Assembly: GCF_000503215.1 (NCBI RefSeq)
Contig: NZ_AYTD01000013.1
Location: 124,001 to 188,000 of the forward strand
Origin: Pseudomonas canadensis
Lineage (GTDB): Bacteria; Pseudomonadota; Gammaproteobacteria; Pseudomonadales; Pseudomonadaceae
Direction of reading: 5' to 3'
Length of the DNA: 64,000 nt
Below, piece after piece: positions 16,220 to 25,420 of the stretch. Below the pieces are notes generated by a model. That model made no database searches. It was not told the origin of the DNA and was given only the letters and a program-made list of their open reading frames with translations. The position numbers were made by a program, and so were the translations under genes. Within the stretch, counting starts at the first letter, position 1. Every line of letters begins with the position of its first letter.

Positions 16220-19200
16220 CAGCGCCCCTTAATTGCTTTGTTGATGACGCCGCCCTGGCCCATGTCCTTGTTGCGCATCTGCTGGTACTTCTGCTCAACA
16301 AACGCGGCCAGTTCCTTGCCGAACAGGTCATAGCCTGGAGCATCAGCCGAAGACGAGGCGTTGCCCTCGCCATCGATGTGCACCTCGACGTTGATCTGCG
16401 TTGAGCCAGATCCGCCGCCGGCAGCTATAACGCCAAGCTTCCCGCTGGATGTCCGGGTCAGTGGCATGATCGCCTCCTCCCCTGCCTCACCCATAACCCC
16501 TGTCTTGCCGTTGGCCATGCCAAACGCCGTGGGCTTGCTGACGATTGAGTTCGTGAAGGCGCCGCCATCGGCAAACAGCTGCACGCCGCCCGACCAAGCG
16601 CCGCCAGTGGCTTGCGGGAAGTAGGTGTTGGAGTAACCAGCCGCCGAGGCGCCGAGGTTCGACGACGCCGCGCCAGCGGAACCTGCCGCGAGACCATTAC
16701 CACCTCCTGCAGCACTACCCCCGAAATAACTGGCCGCAGCTCCCACCAGACTGCCCAGCAAAGCGGAGCTGGCCTGACGAGTTGCTATGCGTGCCATGTC
16801 CGCCAAGATCGACTTGGTAAAGTCGGCAAAGGACAGCTTGCCGGTCATGGCAAAATTGACGATTGAGTCCTCCATGGAGCTGAAGGCGTTGCCGAACAAG
16901 CTCTTGGTCTGGCCGGCGATGTTGGCTGCCGAATCCAAGTAGTTGTCCCAGGCTGCTGTAGCCCCCTTCGTCCAATCACCCTGGGCGGCCTCCACATCCG
17001 CATAGTTCTGCCGGATTTGATCAGTCGCAGCCTTGTTCGCGTCTGCGAGCGCCTGCGACTTGCGCTTGAACTCTTCCTCCGACATGTTTCGGGAAGGGTC
17101 GGACTTCTGGTTGGCCAATTCCAGCGACTGCTGAGCGAACCGATCTTGCTGACTGTTCAGCTCAACGCTGAGCGCGTTCTGGCGATCGCCCTGCCCAACG
17201 CCGAGCACTGCGCGCTGGCCCGCGAGTTGCAAAGCCCGTTGCTGCTGCCCCAGCGCCTGCACGTACGTGCTGATCGCCCGCTCCTGCTTTGCCAGGCGCC
17301 CGGTTTCGTTGGTAGCGAGCACTTCAAGCTGGCTGTCGGCATCCTTCTGCGCCTTGACCATCCCTGCCCGCGCGTCAGCGATCTTCTGGTCCAGCTGAAT
17401 GCTTTGCGCGGCCGACGTAATCTTCTTGCCCTTGGCTGCCTCCAGCGCCGCAATCTCAGCCTCATAGGCCGCCGTCGTCTGGTCGAGCTGATTGCCGATC
17501 AGCGCCTGGCGCCGCAGCAAATACTCTTCCTCCGACAGCAGGCCTGCCTTCTGCGCCGCTTCCAGTTCCTTCTGGTAGTTTTTGTAGGTGTCGGTGACCG
17601 CTGCTAGGTCGTTCTTGGCACTGTTGAAGCTGGTTAGGTCTACCTGGGTACCAGTTGCTTTCGGATCCTTAAACTTGTCGTTGATGTTGGCAATGTTTTT
17701 GTCGACCGTTGCCTGGGCAAGGCGAGGATCGTTCGGCGCTACCTTGCGGATGTCGTCGAGCTGTTGCTTATAGTCCTCAAGCTCCTTGGTCCGCTTCTGC
17801 TCATTGGTCAGCGACGACTTGGTCAATGCGTCGACCTTCGTCATTGCCGTGACAGCCGCGCCTTGAGCCTTGGCCTGATCACCCTCCCACTTGGCGATGT
17901 CGGCCTGGGCGGCTTTCTCGTCCTCCAGCATGTTCAGGCGGTTCTGCCGGAACTCGATCAGTGCATCCTTGGACTTTTGGTTCTGAAACAAACCGTCCAT
18001 GTTCTGGGCTTCGAGCAGGTCCGACCTGGCATTCTCGATGTCCGAATTGATGTCACGCCGCCCGGCGTTTTTGAGACCGTCAGCTGCCTTGGCGACAGCG
18101 TTGTATGCGCGCTCCCAAAAGCTAAGGTTTTCCAGAATCTTCGGCGTACGCTCATTGATCGCATCGGCGTAAGACTCGGTGGCCAGCTTCACGGCTCCAG
18201 CGTGGTCGCCCTGCTCTTCCAGCGCGGCAATCTGCGAGTAAACCGAGGCAGTGAGGTAGTGGTACTGCTCGTTCAGCGCGGCGGAGGCCTTAACCGGGTC
18301 GCCGGACAGCTTCACGAACTCCGCGACCGTCTCGCTAACCGCCTTGCCGGTGGCTTCCTGCATTGATACTGCGGCATGGGTGATCTCAGTGAAGCTCTCG
18401 CCGACGATCTTGCCGTTCTCCGCCAGCATCGCCAGCACTGCGGCGGCCTGGCCGGTGGTGCCCACGGTTGCGCTGACCTGCCGCGCCATATCGCCCAGTT
18501 GCCCAGCGCTCACGCCGGCGTAGTTGCCAGTGAGGATCAGCGACTTGTTGTAACGGTCCTGTTCTTCGCCGCCCTTGTAGTAGGCGACTGCCAGTCCGCC
18601 CACGGCGGCGGTAGCCAGGGCCAGCGGCGCCAGAATGGCGAGAAGCCCAGCAGCCCCCGCACCTGCACCGGCGCCCAGTTGAGCCACGGCACGCATGCCA
18701 CTGCCCCAGTCGCCCGACGACAGCGCGTTACCGAGCTGAACTACGTTTTCCTGCGCCTGGCGCGTGCCGAGCCGCAGCTTGTCGAAACCGGTGGTGGTCT
18801 TTTCGAGCTTTGCGTAATCCTTATCGATCTTGCCCAGGGCTTTGTTGTAGTCCTCCTGACTCAGCCGCCCTTCGTCCAGGTGTTTGCCCAGTTGCTCGAC
18901 CTGGGTATCCAGCTTCGCCAGCGCAGCGCGGGCCGGGTCGATGGCACCCAGCAGGCTATTCAGGGCCTTTTGCTCGTCCATGGCGGACTTGGCCAGGGCG
19001 ATCTGCTGCTTGTCCAGTTGAGCGGAGATCTTCGCCGCCTCGGCCTCGCCATAGGCGCCGGTCTTGGTCAGCTTGGCGAGAGCGTCACGCTGCTTTGCCA
19101 GGTCCTGGGTGGTTTTGGCGCTAGTGGACAGCGATTTTTCCAGGGCCTGCATTTCGTTCATCAGCGAAACAGCGGACTGCTCGGCCCGGCCGCCGGCCTT

Positions 19201-19278
19201 CGCCATCTCATCCAGGCTCGTCTTGGCCTGGATTGCATCGGCCGAGTCGATCTTGACGCCGAGTTCTGCAATGTTCAT
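16219..19278 (-). CDS. H: Tail tape-measure protein
   Basis: 1019 residues. The N-terminus (IAELGVKIDSADAIQAKTSLDEMAKAG) and long coiled-coil stretches are typical of lambda-type tape-measure proteins. A hydrophobic glycine/alanine-rich span lies near residues 205-235, expected to cross the host inner membrane at injection. The C-terminal part contains the lambda gpH-like block WTKGATAAWDNYLDSAANIAGQ followed by MEDSIVNFAMTGKLSFADF. Its length sets tail length. It follows G/T as expected. Confidence 0.93.
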   Translation of the reverse strand: MNIAELGVKIDSADAIQAKTSLDEMAKAGGRAEQSAVSLMNEMQALEKSLSTSAKTTQDLAKQRDALAKLTKTGAYGEAEAAKISAQLDKQQIALAKSAMDEQKALNSLLGAIDPARAALAKLDTQVEQLGKHLDEGRLSQEDYNKALGKIDKDYAKLEKTTTGFDKLRLGTRQAQENVVQLGNALSSGDWGSGMRAVAQLGAGAGAGAAGLLAILAPLALATAAVGGLAVAYYKGGEEQDRYNKSLILTGNYAGVSAGQLGDMARQVSATVGTTGQAAAVLAMLAENGKIVGESFTEITHAAVSMQEATGKAVSETVAEFVKLSGDPVKASAALNEQYHYLTASVYSQIAALEEQGDHAGAVKLATESYADAINERTPKILENLSFWERAYNAVAKAADGLKNAGRRDINSDIENARSDLLEAQNMDGLFQNQKSKDALIEFRQNRLNMLEDEKAAQADIAKWEGDQAKAQGAAVTAMTKVDALTKSSLTNEQKRTKELEDYKQQLDDIRKVAPNDPRLAQATVDKNIANINDKFKDPKATGTQVDLTSFNSAKNDLAAVTDTYKNYQKELEAAQKAGLLSEEEYLLRRQALIGNQLDQTTAAYEAEIAALEAAKGKKITSAAQSIQLDQKIADARAGMVKAQKDADSQLEVLATNETGRLAKQERAISTYVQALGQQQRALQLAGQRAVLGVGQGDRQNALSVELNSQQDRFAQQSLELANQKSDPSRNMSEEEFKRKSQALADANKAATDQIRQNYADVEAAQGDWTKGATAAWDNYLDSAANIAGQTKSLFGNAFSSMEDSIVNFAMTGKLSFADFTKSILADMARIATRQASSALLGSLVGAAASYFGGSAAGGGNGLAAGSAGAASSNLGASAAGYSNTYFPQATGGAWSGGVQLFADGGAFTNSIVSKPTAFGMANGKTGVMGEAGEEAIMPLTRTSSGKLGVIAAGGGSGSTQINVEVHIDGEGNASSSADAPGYDLFGKELAAFVEQKYQQMRNKDMGQGGVINKAIKGR

Positions 19279-19305
19279 CGACTCACCTTGAATAAGTGCC
19301 CGTGG

Positions 19306-19611
19306 TTACGGGCTGTTTTCCCTTTCCTCCGCCATAACGCGCAGGGCTTCGCCTTCCAGTACCTGAAGGTCAGGGAACATTTCAGCGAGTTTCTTTTTCT
19401 TGATGCCGAGGAAACCGGCCACGTCGCGAATGCAGCTGTAGTCGAGACCGATCGCGCCGCCGGCGCCTGCTCGCCACTGGGTGGACATGCGGTTGAAAAG
19501 CAGGAAGGCCGGCCAGTTGCAGGGCCAGACCTCGACATCTTCATCATCAAGGTCGGCAGCCGTCAGCCCGAGAACACCCAACTGCTCAGCAGATGGGCCA
19601 CTTTCGTACAT
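19306..19611 (-). CDS. T: T part of the G/GT tail assembly chaperone (DUF1799-like)
   Basis: 101 residues from an ATG, with the family pattern LGLTAADLDDEDVEVWPCNWPAFLLFNRMSTQWR. The frame is -1 relative to the preceding G gene and stays open back through the slippery site, so it is probably made mainly as the C-terminal part of a 234-residue GT fusion rather than alone. GT binds the tape measure during tail assembly. Confidence 0.8.
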   Translation of the reverse strand: MYESGPSAEQLGVLGLTAADLDDEDVEVWPCNWPAFLLFNRMSTQWRAGAGGAIGLDYSCIRDVAGFLGIKKKKLAEMFPDLQVLEGEALRVMAEERENSP

Positions 19612-19628
19612 GGCTTTGGCTGCCGATA

Positions 19629-20009
19629 TCAGTTTCCCAGGCGGGCCTGGCTAAAAGCGCTCTGATAGGCGCTCACTACCGCTTCGGCGGTGCCATAGCA
19701 CGATTTAACAAGAGCCTGGATGCTCTTGTCGTCGAACTTGTCATCAAAACCCCAGCCAACAACGAGATCCTTGATCTGCTGCACCTGAAGCTCGGTCTCG
19801 GCCGAAACGACATCAGACAGAGTGGTGCCTTCACCGAAACTGGCGCGCATCTCCTTTCCCTTTGCGCTCCAATCATCGAACATGGCTGCAAGTCCCGGGC
19901 GATCCCGATATTTGAAGGTGAACTCGATTTTCTCGGGCTCCTCCCCAACTACCGGGATCAACACGAATGCCTTGAATGTTGGGTTCTGGGCGATCCTGAT
20001 CTTTGCCAT
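19629..20009 (-). CDS. G: Tail assembly chaperone G
   Basis: 126 residues with the phage tail assembly chaperone pattern (FVLIPVVGEEPEKIEFTFKYRDRPGLAAMF; IKDLVVGWGFDDKFDDKSIQALVKSCYGTAEAVVSAY). It lies between the tail tube gene and the tape measure and ends in a slippery site that leads into T. It coats the tape measure before tube polymerisation and is not found in virions in lambda. Confidence 0.88.
   Translation of the reverse strand: MAKIRIAQNPTFKAFVLIPVVGEEPEKIEFTFKYRDRPGLAAMFDDWSAKGKEMRASFGEGTTLSDVVSAETELQVQQIKDLVVGWGFDDKFDDKSIQALVKSCYGTAEAVVSAYQSAFSQARLGN
19632..19638 (-). other. Programmed -1 frameshift site GGGAAAC
   Basis: On the minus strand the last codons of G read CTG GGA AAC TGA, so G-GGA-AAC is a canonical X-XXY-YYZ slippery heptamer directly before the stop. 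After a -1 slip the frame reads CTG ATA TCG GCA GCC AAA GCC into the ATG of T. Lambda uses GGGAAAG in the same place. Confidence 0.85.
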
Positions 20010-20018
20010 GAGAAGTCC

Positions 20019-20678
20019 TTATGCGCCAGCCAGGTAGCGAAGCGAACGAGCCGAAAGCCCGATACTGATGGTGCGCGTCATGACGTTGTTGCGCTCCATG
20101 GTCGGGTCGGGTGTGATGCTCACATAGCCCGGATAGAGGATCTGATCGCCGTTACGCAGCTTCATGCGGACCACCGCCAGCTCCTTGGTGTCGTCGTACC
20201 CTTCGACGGTTTCGACGTACTGCGCCGTGGGTTGATCCTCCACCACGATAGTGATCGTGGTCGGGTTGCGGTTGGTGGGGAACTGCTTGTCGTCATCATC
20301 CTCCAGGTAGCCGACAGTTTGATACTGCTGCTCGCCGCCGGAAGATGTGAAGGACGTGACCTTCGAGATCTGCGTCCAGCCGGATACAGGAATCACTGAG
20401 CCGGCACCTGCGCCGACGGTGTACTTGTCGGTGTTGGTGGTATTGAGGCCAGCCAAGGAAAAGGCATCGGCAGTAATCCCGGATGCTTTTACAGCGCGGT
20501 CATTGATGAGCGCCCAGCCAGAGTTGACCAGCAAGATGTCGCCCATTTCAATGCTGTGTCCAACAGATGCAGCGACTGGAGGTTTGGCATTGGTCAAGGC
20601 GGTGAATGGGACAGCAGATCCCAAAACGCTGGCGATCTCCAGCACAGCGCCGTTCGGCAGCGGGAAGCGTGCAGCCAT
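20019..20678 (-). CDS. V: Major tail tube protein
   Basis: 219 residues. NGAVLEIASVLGSA, then GDILLVNSGWALINDRAVKASG and the C-terminal RTISIGLSARSLRYLAGA fit tail tube proteins of lambda-like Pseudomonas phages. Position between the tail terminator and the G/GT pair supports this. It polymerises into the non-contractile tube. Confidence 0.88.
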   Translation of the reverse strand: MAARFPLPNGAVLEIASVLGSAVPFTALTNAKPPVAASVGHSIEMGDILLVNSGWALINDRAVKASGITADAFSLAGLNTTNTDKYTVGAGAGSVIPVSGWTQISKVTSFTSSGGEQQYQTVGYLEDDDDKQFPTNRNPTTITIVVEDQPTAQYVETVEGYDDTKELAVVRMKLRNGDQILYPGYVSITPDPTMERNNVMTRTISIGLSARSLRYLAGA

Positions 20679-20717
20679 GGTGTATTTCCTCTTGAGTGCC
20701 CGCCTGACGGCGGTAGG

Positions 20718-21146
20718 TTATGCCCCAGCGGGCGGTTGGTCTGCGACACCCAGATAGGTGAAGCTGGCCGGGACCGTGTAGGTCGCCGACTCGGTAATAG
20801 TTGGACCTTGATCTACTGGCTCGGTGACCAAGCCCTCGAAACCATTGCGGGCCAGTGGCGTGTCGACGCGAAACAGCCGGGTCAGTTCGTCAATAAGCGC
20901 TTCGGCGGTGACCATGGCCTGCGCAGAGGGGCAGACGATGCTGACCTGATAAACACCGGCGTATTCGTAAGCCTCCCCGCCGAGATAGCGGCAGGTTGTG
21001 CTGGCCGGCAGTTGGAAGGCTCGCAGATACGTTTCAGAAGCGCTTGGTGTAAAAGGCTGGTTTGGGTAGGCCACTCGTATCGGGCGCGCAGCCGCCCATG
21101 CAGCCAGCTTCGTTTCGATGGCCTGACGGGCTCGTGCGTGACTCAT
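20718..21146 (-). CDS. U: Tail terminator protein (DUF4128-like)
   Basis: 142 residues, with RQAIETKLAAWAAARPIRVAYPNQPF and YQVSIVCPSAQAMVTAEALIDELTRLF, the DUF4128 pattern of phage tail terminators related to lambda gpU. The start overlaps the upstream gene stop by 4 bases. It caps the tube when the set length is reached. Confidence 0.82.
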   Translation of the reverse strand: MSHARARQAIETKLAAWAAARPIRVAYPNQPFTPSASETYLRAFQLPASTTCRYLGGEAYEYAGVYQVSIVCPSAQAMVTAEALIDELTRLFRVDTPLARNGFEGLVTEPVDQGPTITESATYTVPASFTYLGVADQPPAGA

Positions 21147-21787
21147 ACCTTGTTGTTCCTGATGGCCTCAACCACGATCTGCTGAAAGCGAGCCACGGTA
21201 ACCCTCACCATACCGCCGGGGGCCTGGGTTGAATGGCCGAACTCCAGCGGAATCGCGTAGGGCAAGTTGTTTACGATGAAAGCCGTTTCGCCGGCCTTGA
21301 ACTCAATGGCGCCCGCCACAAGCCGCGCAGTCGCCTCTGCCCCTGTCGGGTCCGGGTGAATGCGGAAGCTGTTGTCGACAGAGCCAATAGAGAAATTCCA
21401 GTTCGCCCGGAAGCGGCCGCCGACATAGTCCTGACCGGCCACCAGGCCATTCACGTTGAAATTCTGGTCGCGCTCAGTCTTTGTCAGCGGCTTGGCGTAT
21501 TTGACGCCGCGCTTGAGACTGCCCGCCTTCGTGAAGTTCGATTCGGTCAGGTTGATGAGCGTGTTGCGGACGGCGACGTTGAAGTCGTAGTCATCGGCAG
21601 CGCGGGCATTGGATTCGCGGTGTGCGACGTTCGCAGCCCATATATCAGGGTTGCCCACCGGCGACATACGGATGAGGCTGCTGCCAATCTCGATGATGAT
21701 TTCACGCAGGCTCGCGTCGATTGCTTCACTGGCCTGGGCGGCGAACTCGGCCAGGCTCAGGGCGAAGCTGCCGGATTGGGTCGCCAT
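21143..21787 (-). CDS. Z: HK97 gp10-like / tail completion protein Z
   Basis: 214 residues with the HK97-gp10 pattern: LREIIIEIGSSLIRMSPVGNPDIW near the start and NNLPYAIPLEFGHSTQAPGGMVRVTVARF near the end. This family joins tail and head or completes the tail. Its place between connector and terminator genes agrees. Confidence 0.85.
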   Translation of the reverse strand: MATQSGSFALSLAEFAAQASEAIDASLREIIIEIGSSLIRMSPVGNPDIWAANVAHRESNARAADDYDFNVAVRNTLINLTESNFTKAGSLKRGVKYAKPLTKTERDQNFNVNGLVAGQDYVGGRFRANWNFSIGSVDNSFRIHPDPTGAEATARLVAGAIEFKAGETAFIVNNLPYAIPLEFGHSTQAPGGMVRVTVARFQQIVVEAIRNNKV

Positions 21788-21788
21788 G

Positions 21789-22181
21789 TCATTTCCTCAG
21801 TTGCGCCGTCCACGTTGCATCAGCAGGGTCCGCAGACACGCTCATCACCCGCAGCCCGTTGACGATATCGCCAATGGCCGGGGCAGCCGGTACCGCCGTC
21901 GGAACGCCGGCCTCCAACACGAACAGCTCGTTTTGCAGCACCAGCAGCTTCTTGTCGCGGGTCTGGATGAGGGAGCCGTCGATTTCTTTGGACAAGTAGC
22001 TGCCAAGAACGCCGCGGCCCGAGTACGTCACGGTGGTCTCAGGCGTTTCGCCACCTAGGTCGGGGTCATACTCACCCGCCACCTTGCGCACGCCTGTGAG
22101 CGGTTTGACTGCGTCGGCCAGGCCATCGGGATCGTCGAACGCTTCGGCCAGTTCTGACTGGATCTCTTCACGCATGCCCAC
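21789..22181 (-). CDS. Head-tail joining protein
   Basis: 130 residues from a GTG placed 7 bases after AGAGGG; an ATG two codons later is the alternative. Sequence (VRKVAGEYDPDLGGETPETTVTYSGRGVLGSYLSKEIDGSLIQTRDKKLLVLQNEL) resembles phage head-tail stopper proteins. Its position between an adaptor gene and gp10 supports the role; the exact family is uncertain. Confidence 0.72.
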   Translation of the reverse strand: MGMREEIQSELAEAFDDPDGLADAVKPLTGVRKVAGEYDPDLGGETPETTVTYSGRGVLGSYLSKEIDGSLIQTRDKKLLVLQNELFVLEAGVPTAVPAAPAIGDIVNGLRVMSVSADPADATWTAQLRK

Positions 22182-22183
22182 GG

Positions 22184-22561
22184 TCAGACCCTCTTCAGCA
22201 TCATCACGCCGGAGCGCGTGATCCACGGGGCCAGCAGCGCCAGGGCGAAGTTCACACCGGCCGACTGATCGGCAGAGCCTGCCACGTAGGTCTTGCTCAC
22301 CGATGTGCCGGACTGAGCCGAGACCGTCTTACTCTGCACTTCCTTCTGCGTGGACGTGTACAGCTTGCCCGCGGCCGCCTCTTTGGCGACCTGGGCGCCA
22401 GCTGTTTTGATCTCGGTCGGAACCGGATCGGGAACAGCGCGCTTAATCTTGGCTGTGAGCCAGGCGTTGGCCATGACCACAGCAAGGACCGGATCACCGG
22501 TGCCGGCCCAGTCAGGACCGAGCTGGGCGTCAACATCGGCAACGGTGATGAAGTCGGTCAT
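22184..22561 (-). CDS. Head-tail connector/adaptor-like protein
   Basis: 125 residues from an ATG with AAGGACAAGCAT. FITVADVDAQLGPDWAGTGDPVLAVVMANAWLTAKIK is the opening typical of connector adaptors (helices that dock under the portal). A longer frame upstream has no ribosome site. Role from pattern and position. Confidence 0.72.
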   Translation of the reverse strand: MTDFITVADVDAQLGPDWAGTGDPVLAVVMANAWLTAKIKRAVPDPVPTEIKTAGAQVAKEAAAGKLYTSTQKEVQSKTVSAQSGTSVSKTYVAGSADQSAGVNFALALLAPWITRSGVMMLKRV

Positions 22562-22571
22562 ATGCTTGTCC

Positions 22572-22877
22572 TTATTCCGCTGGCACCAGGGCCTGCAGGT
22601 CTTCTTTCTTGGCGGACGGGTCGAAGGCAATGCCCTTTTCGGTCAGCCATTCTTTCAGTTCGGGGACCTTCATTTTCAGAGGGTCGGTTTCTTTGCTCTC
22701 TGGCTCCTTGCCGTCTGACACCTTGATGCCGGCCGATTGGTAGGCGTCGAAGATTTCAGGGGCGTCACCCTCAACTACCACTTGGGTAGCAGAGCCGATG
22801 ACACCGAAGAATTCGCTCAGCAGGCGGTAGCAAACGCCGCGCTCTTTGCCCGGCTTGTCCGTGTAGATCACTTTCAT
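22572..22877 (-). CDS. Virion protein with HeH/LEM-like C-terminus
   Basis: 101 residues. The end, KMKVPELKEWLTEKGIAFDPSAKKEDLQALV, fits the HeH/LEM helix-extended-helix DNA-binding fold often found right after phage capsid genes. The N-terminus (VIYTDKPGKERGVCYRLLSEFFGVIGSATQVVVEG) is beta-rich. It may help pack or bind DNA in the head. Function inferred. Confidence 0.7.
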   Translation of the reverse strand: MKVIYTDKPGKERGVCYRLLSEFFGVIGSATQVVVEGDAPEIFDAYQSAGIKVSDGKEPESKETDPLKMKVPELKEWLTEKGIAFDPSAKKEDLQALVPAE

Positions 22878-22932
22878 GAGTCACCTCAAAAGCATCCCGG
22901 CGCCATATGGGCGCCGGGCTGTGTGGGCCGAA

Positions 22933-23910
22933 TTACGGCGTCGTGGTACCGCTGATCACAGCGGCGAATGGGACCTGCTTGCGGCTGAACACGCGCTGCC
23001 AGTTCGCAGCAGCTGCGTATTGAGTCGCGGTTGGGCTGAGGTTCTGAGCCTCGGACCCCTTCCAGCTGAAGCCGGCGGGCTGGAGGATGTAGGTCTTCCG
23101 CTCCCACAGCACTTCGGCACCACCGCCGTTACCACCGCCAGGCTTACGCTCCAGCTCTACCGGCACCTTCGGAGTGCCTTCGCCGTAGCCGAAAGCGCCC
23201 TGGCCGAAGAACACGGACAGGTACTTGCCCGCGCCATACACCAGGGCATCGTCCATGAACACTGGCTTGCCAAGGTAGGTGGCCAGGATGATCTTGCCGT
23301 CTGAGTCACGCAGGTACTCGATGAGGTCCTGCTTGACCATCTGGTTCATCACCACCGAGTGCACGCCGATCGCGCCGAACTGGTCGGCCGCATCGCCGGC
23401 GGTAAACGCGGCATCCTGGAAGGCGTTCGCACTGATGGTCGCGCCCGCATCGATGACCATGTCACCACCGTTGTTCGCGATGTTCGAAGCGATGATGCCG
23501 CGAGCTGCGCCCAAGGTGTAACGCTGCCACTGGCGGGTCCAGTAGGTGCCGAAGCGGTTGCGGATCTGCTGCTGAGGTTCAGTGTTCGCCAGCTCAGCGG
23601 TCAGGTCGGTGACGCCGTAGCCTTTGTTGAGGTACAGAACCCGGGCACGCATGCTGTCCTGAGTGACTTTGCCTACTTCGCCCTGGTCGTTCGGGTCGTC
23701 GTTGCTGATGTTCGGGGCTTCATCAGCGTTGAGATCCTGCCAGTAGCTGATTTCGGCGGTGCCCTGGCTGCCGGAGGCGATTGCATCCAGTACAGGGGAG
23801 CGAGTCACGATGCCCGACTCGTACACAGCGGTCTTTTCCGGGCTGTTAACCGGTGCCAGAGAGGCGTAGTAGTCGCCGACGAAGATGTCGGTTAATTGGG
23901 TAGTTGGCAT
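22933..23910 (-). CDS. Major capsid protein
   Basis: 325 residues with the capsid pattern of lambda-like Pseudomonas phages: TDIFVGDYYASLAPVNSPEKTAVYESGIVTRSP at the start, GDAADQFGAIGVHSVVMNQMVKQDLIEYLRDSDG in the middle. It sits after the scaffold gene. No linked protease gene is seen, so scaffold removal may not need one. Confidence 0.9.
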   Translation of the reverse strand: MPTTQLTDIFVGDYYASLAPVNSPEKTAVYESGIVTRSPVLDAIASGSQGTAEISYWQDLNADEAPNISNDDPNDQGEVGKVTQDSMRARVLYLNKGYGVTDLTAELANTEPQQQIRNRFGTYWTRQWQRYTLGAARGIIASNIANNGGDMVIDAGATISANAFQDAAFTAGDAADQFGAIGVHSVVMNQMVKQDLIEYLRDSDGKIILATYLGKPVFMDDALVYGAGKYLSVFFGQGAFGYGEGTPKVPVELERKPGGGNGGGAEVLWERKTYILQPAGFSWKGSEAQNLSPTATQYAAAANWQRVFSRKQVPFAAVISGTTTP

Positions 23911-23913
23911 GGA

Positions 23914-24651
23914 TTAGGTTCCTTTGGTGGCCTGGATTTTCTTGAAGAGATCGGGATTGTCACGGGCGATCGCAGCGCGCTCGGTTTCCGTGTACTCACC
24001 CCACTTTTTCGTGGCCTTGCCACCTTGATCACCGGTCGGCCCGGCACCCTGAGCCCTTGGCCACAGGTGTGTTGCTGTTTCACGCAGCGATTCCGCCCAT
24101 TCGAGCGGCGACAGCGGGGTTTTCCCGTCCTTCCCGTAAACGACCTCGCCGTCACGGTCGGTGGCAATTGCCTCACCATCTTCACTGAGTTTGAAAGTGC
24201 CCCGGGCGCGCAAGATGATGTCCTCGGCAGCCTCAGGCAGCGCGCCGGCCTTGATGGCAGCAGCGCGGATGGAATCGGCCAGCACCTTGTCGCTGTACTT
24301 GGCTGCGAATTGCTCGGCCTTGTCGGCTCGCGCCTTCTCGGCGGCCAGCTTGGTGTCGTAGTCGGTGCGCAGGCGCTCGGTACGGCGGGTGATCACCTCG
24401 TCCAGCTTGCCCTCCGCAATCAGCTTGGTCTCTTCATCTTGGCCAACCTTGGTCAGCAGCCCTTTCACGGCGGCGATGTCCAGGCCCTCAAACTGGGACT
24501 TGAAGCCGTCCAGCTCGGTTTTGGTGGTCCGGAGCGAGCCAAGCAGCTCGGTATTTTTGTTCTTGAGGCCCAGAGTCGCAGCCTCGACAGCTGCAGCAAT
24601 GGCGGTCTGAACTGCCGGGTCTTCAAGATCAATCTGGTTTTCGTCTGCCAC
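23914..24651 (-). CDS. Head scaffold protein
   Basis: 245 residues from a GTG preceded by AAGGGG; an ATG 42 bases earlier directly follows a terminator T-run and has no ribosome site. The first two thirds are highly charged coiled coil (LGLKNKNTELLGSLRTTKTELDGF; KLAAEKARADKAEQFAAKYSDKVLA), then a conserved end (WGEYTETERAAIARDNPDLFKKIQ). This layout before a capsid gene is typical of scaffold proteins. Confidence 0.85.
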   Translation of the reverse strand: MADENQIDLEDPAVQTAIAAAVEAATLGLKNKNTELLGSLRTTKTELDGFKSQFEGLDIAAVKGLLTKVGQDEETKLIAEGKLDEVITRRTERLRTDYDTKLAAEKARADKAEQFAAKYSDKVLADSIRAAAIKAGALPEAAEDIILRARGTFKLSEDGEAIATDRDGEVVYGKDGKTPLSPLEWAESLRETATHLWPRAQGAGPTGDQGGKATKKWGEYTETERAAIARDNPDLFKKIQATKGT

Positions 24652-24693
24652 TTGGTGCACCCCTTGGGTTTGGTCGGCCCGCTTTGCAGGCAT

Positions 24694-24720
24694 AAAAAAA
24701 CCCCGGCATGGCCGAGGTTT
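24694..24720 (-). terminator. Rho-independent terminator before scaffold gene
   Basis: On the minus strand CCTCGGC-CAT-GCCGGGG is followed by seven T. It terminates the inserted membrane-protein gene just upstream. Confidence 0.75.
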
Positions 24721-24739
24721 GGAATTTGCATCGATAAAG

Positions 24740-25354
24740 TCAATGCGGGCTTAGAAGATTAATATCATGCCTGTTGGCTGCATCCTGTAGCCAGGCAATG
24801 AAGTTGGCATCCACGGGCATAACGTACACATCCATCGATGTGATTACTTCGATCGTCAATTCATTTAGGGTGAAGGGCTGCAACCAATTTACGATCGTTA
24901 CTAATTGTTTGGCCTGATCTGACCGCCAACTGGCATGTATTTCCTCCCTAAAGCCCAAACGAACGGGAAATATAATTTGATCTCCCGAAGAATCGTTAAG
25001 GACGGGGCTGATGGCGTTTTTGGTCGAACGACCAATAAGCACGGTCTTTACTGTTACCGGGTAATGTCCGAGAGAAACGATGTGCAGATGCGCAAACATG
25101 CCGCCCACCCTTACATCAATCTTCAGATTTTCCTTCTCTCTTTCCGCTTGAATTCTCTCGCCGCGGTTAGCCATCCATAGGCTAGCAAGAACGGCTAGCA
25201 GAGCTCCCACCCCAGAGACCCAGCTTCCAGCGGTATTCCAATCCCAAACGTAGGAAACAGTCGACGTAGAGTTAAGATTGATGCCTGCGGTAAGTCCAAG
25301 CATCCCGCAAATGAGGCATATTAGCGCCGCGATCAGCACTGCCATCCAATTCAT
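24740..25354 (-). CDS. Two-span membrane protein (moron)
   Basis: 204 residues with two N-terminal hydrophobic spans (VLIAALICLICGMLGLTAGI and WVSGVGALLAVLASLWMA) and a cytoplasmic beta-rich tail. AGGGAGC precedes the start. It is more AT-rich than its neighbours and is followed by its own terminator, so it is an insertion between the head adaptor and scaffold genes. The layout (two spans plus soluble tail) is seen in host-interference proteins, but no function is known. Confidence 0.7.
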   Translation of the reverse strand: MNWMAVLIAALICLICGMLGLTAGINLNSTSTVSYVWDWNTAGSWVSGVGALLAVLASLWMANRGERIQAEREKENLKIDVRVGGMFAHLHIVSLGHYPVTVKTVLIGRSTKNAISPVLNDSSGDQIIFPVRLGFREEIHASWRSDQAKQLVTIVNWLQPFTLNELTIEVITSMDVYVMPVDANFIAWLQDAANRHDINLLSPH

Positions 25355-25420
25355 TAACTAGCTCCCTAAATAGCAGGAGCTTATAGCAGCCAGCACGCTA
25401 CCGGCCAATCGCTTCGCACT

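Noticed and set aside
24652..24693. ATG at 24693 as start of the scaffold protein
   Set aside because: It follows directly on the T-run of a terminator and lacks a ribosome site; the GTG 42 bases later has AAGGGG.
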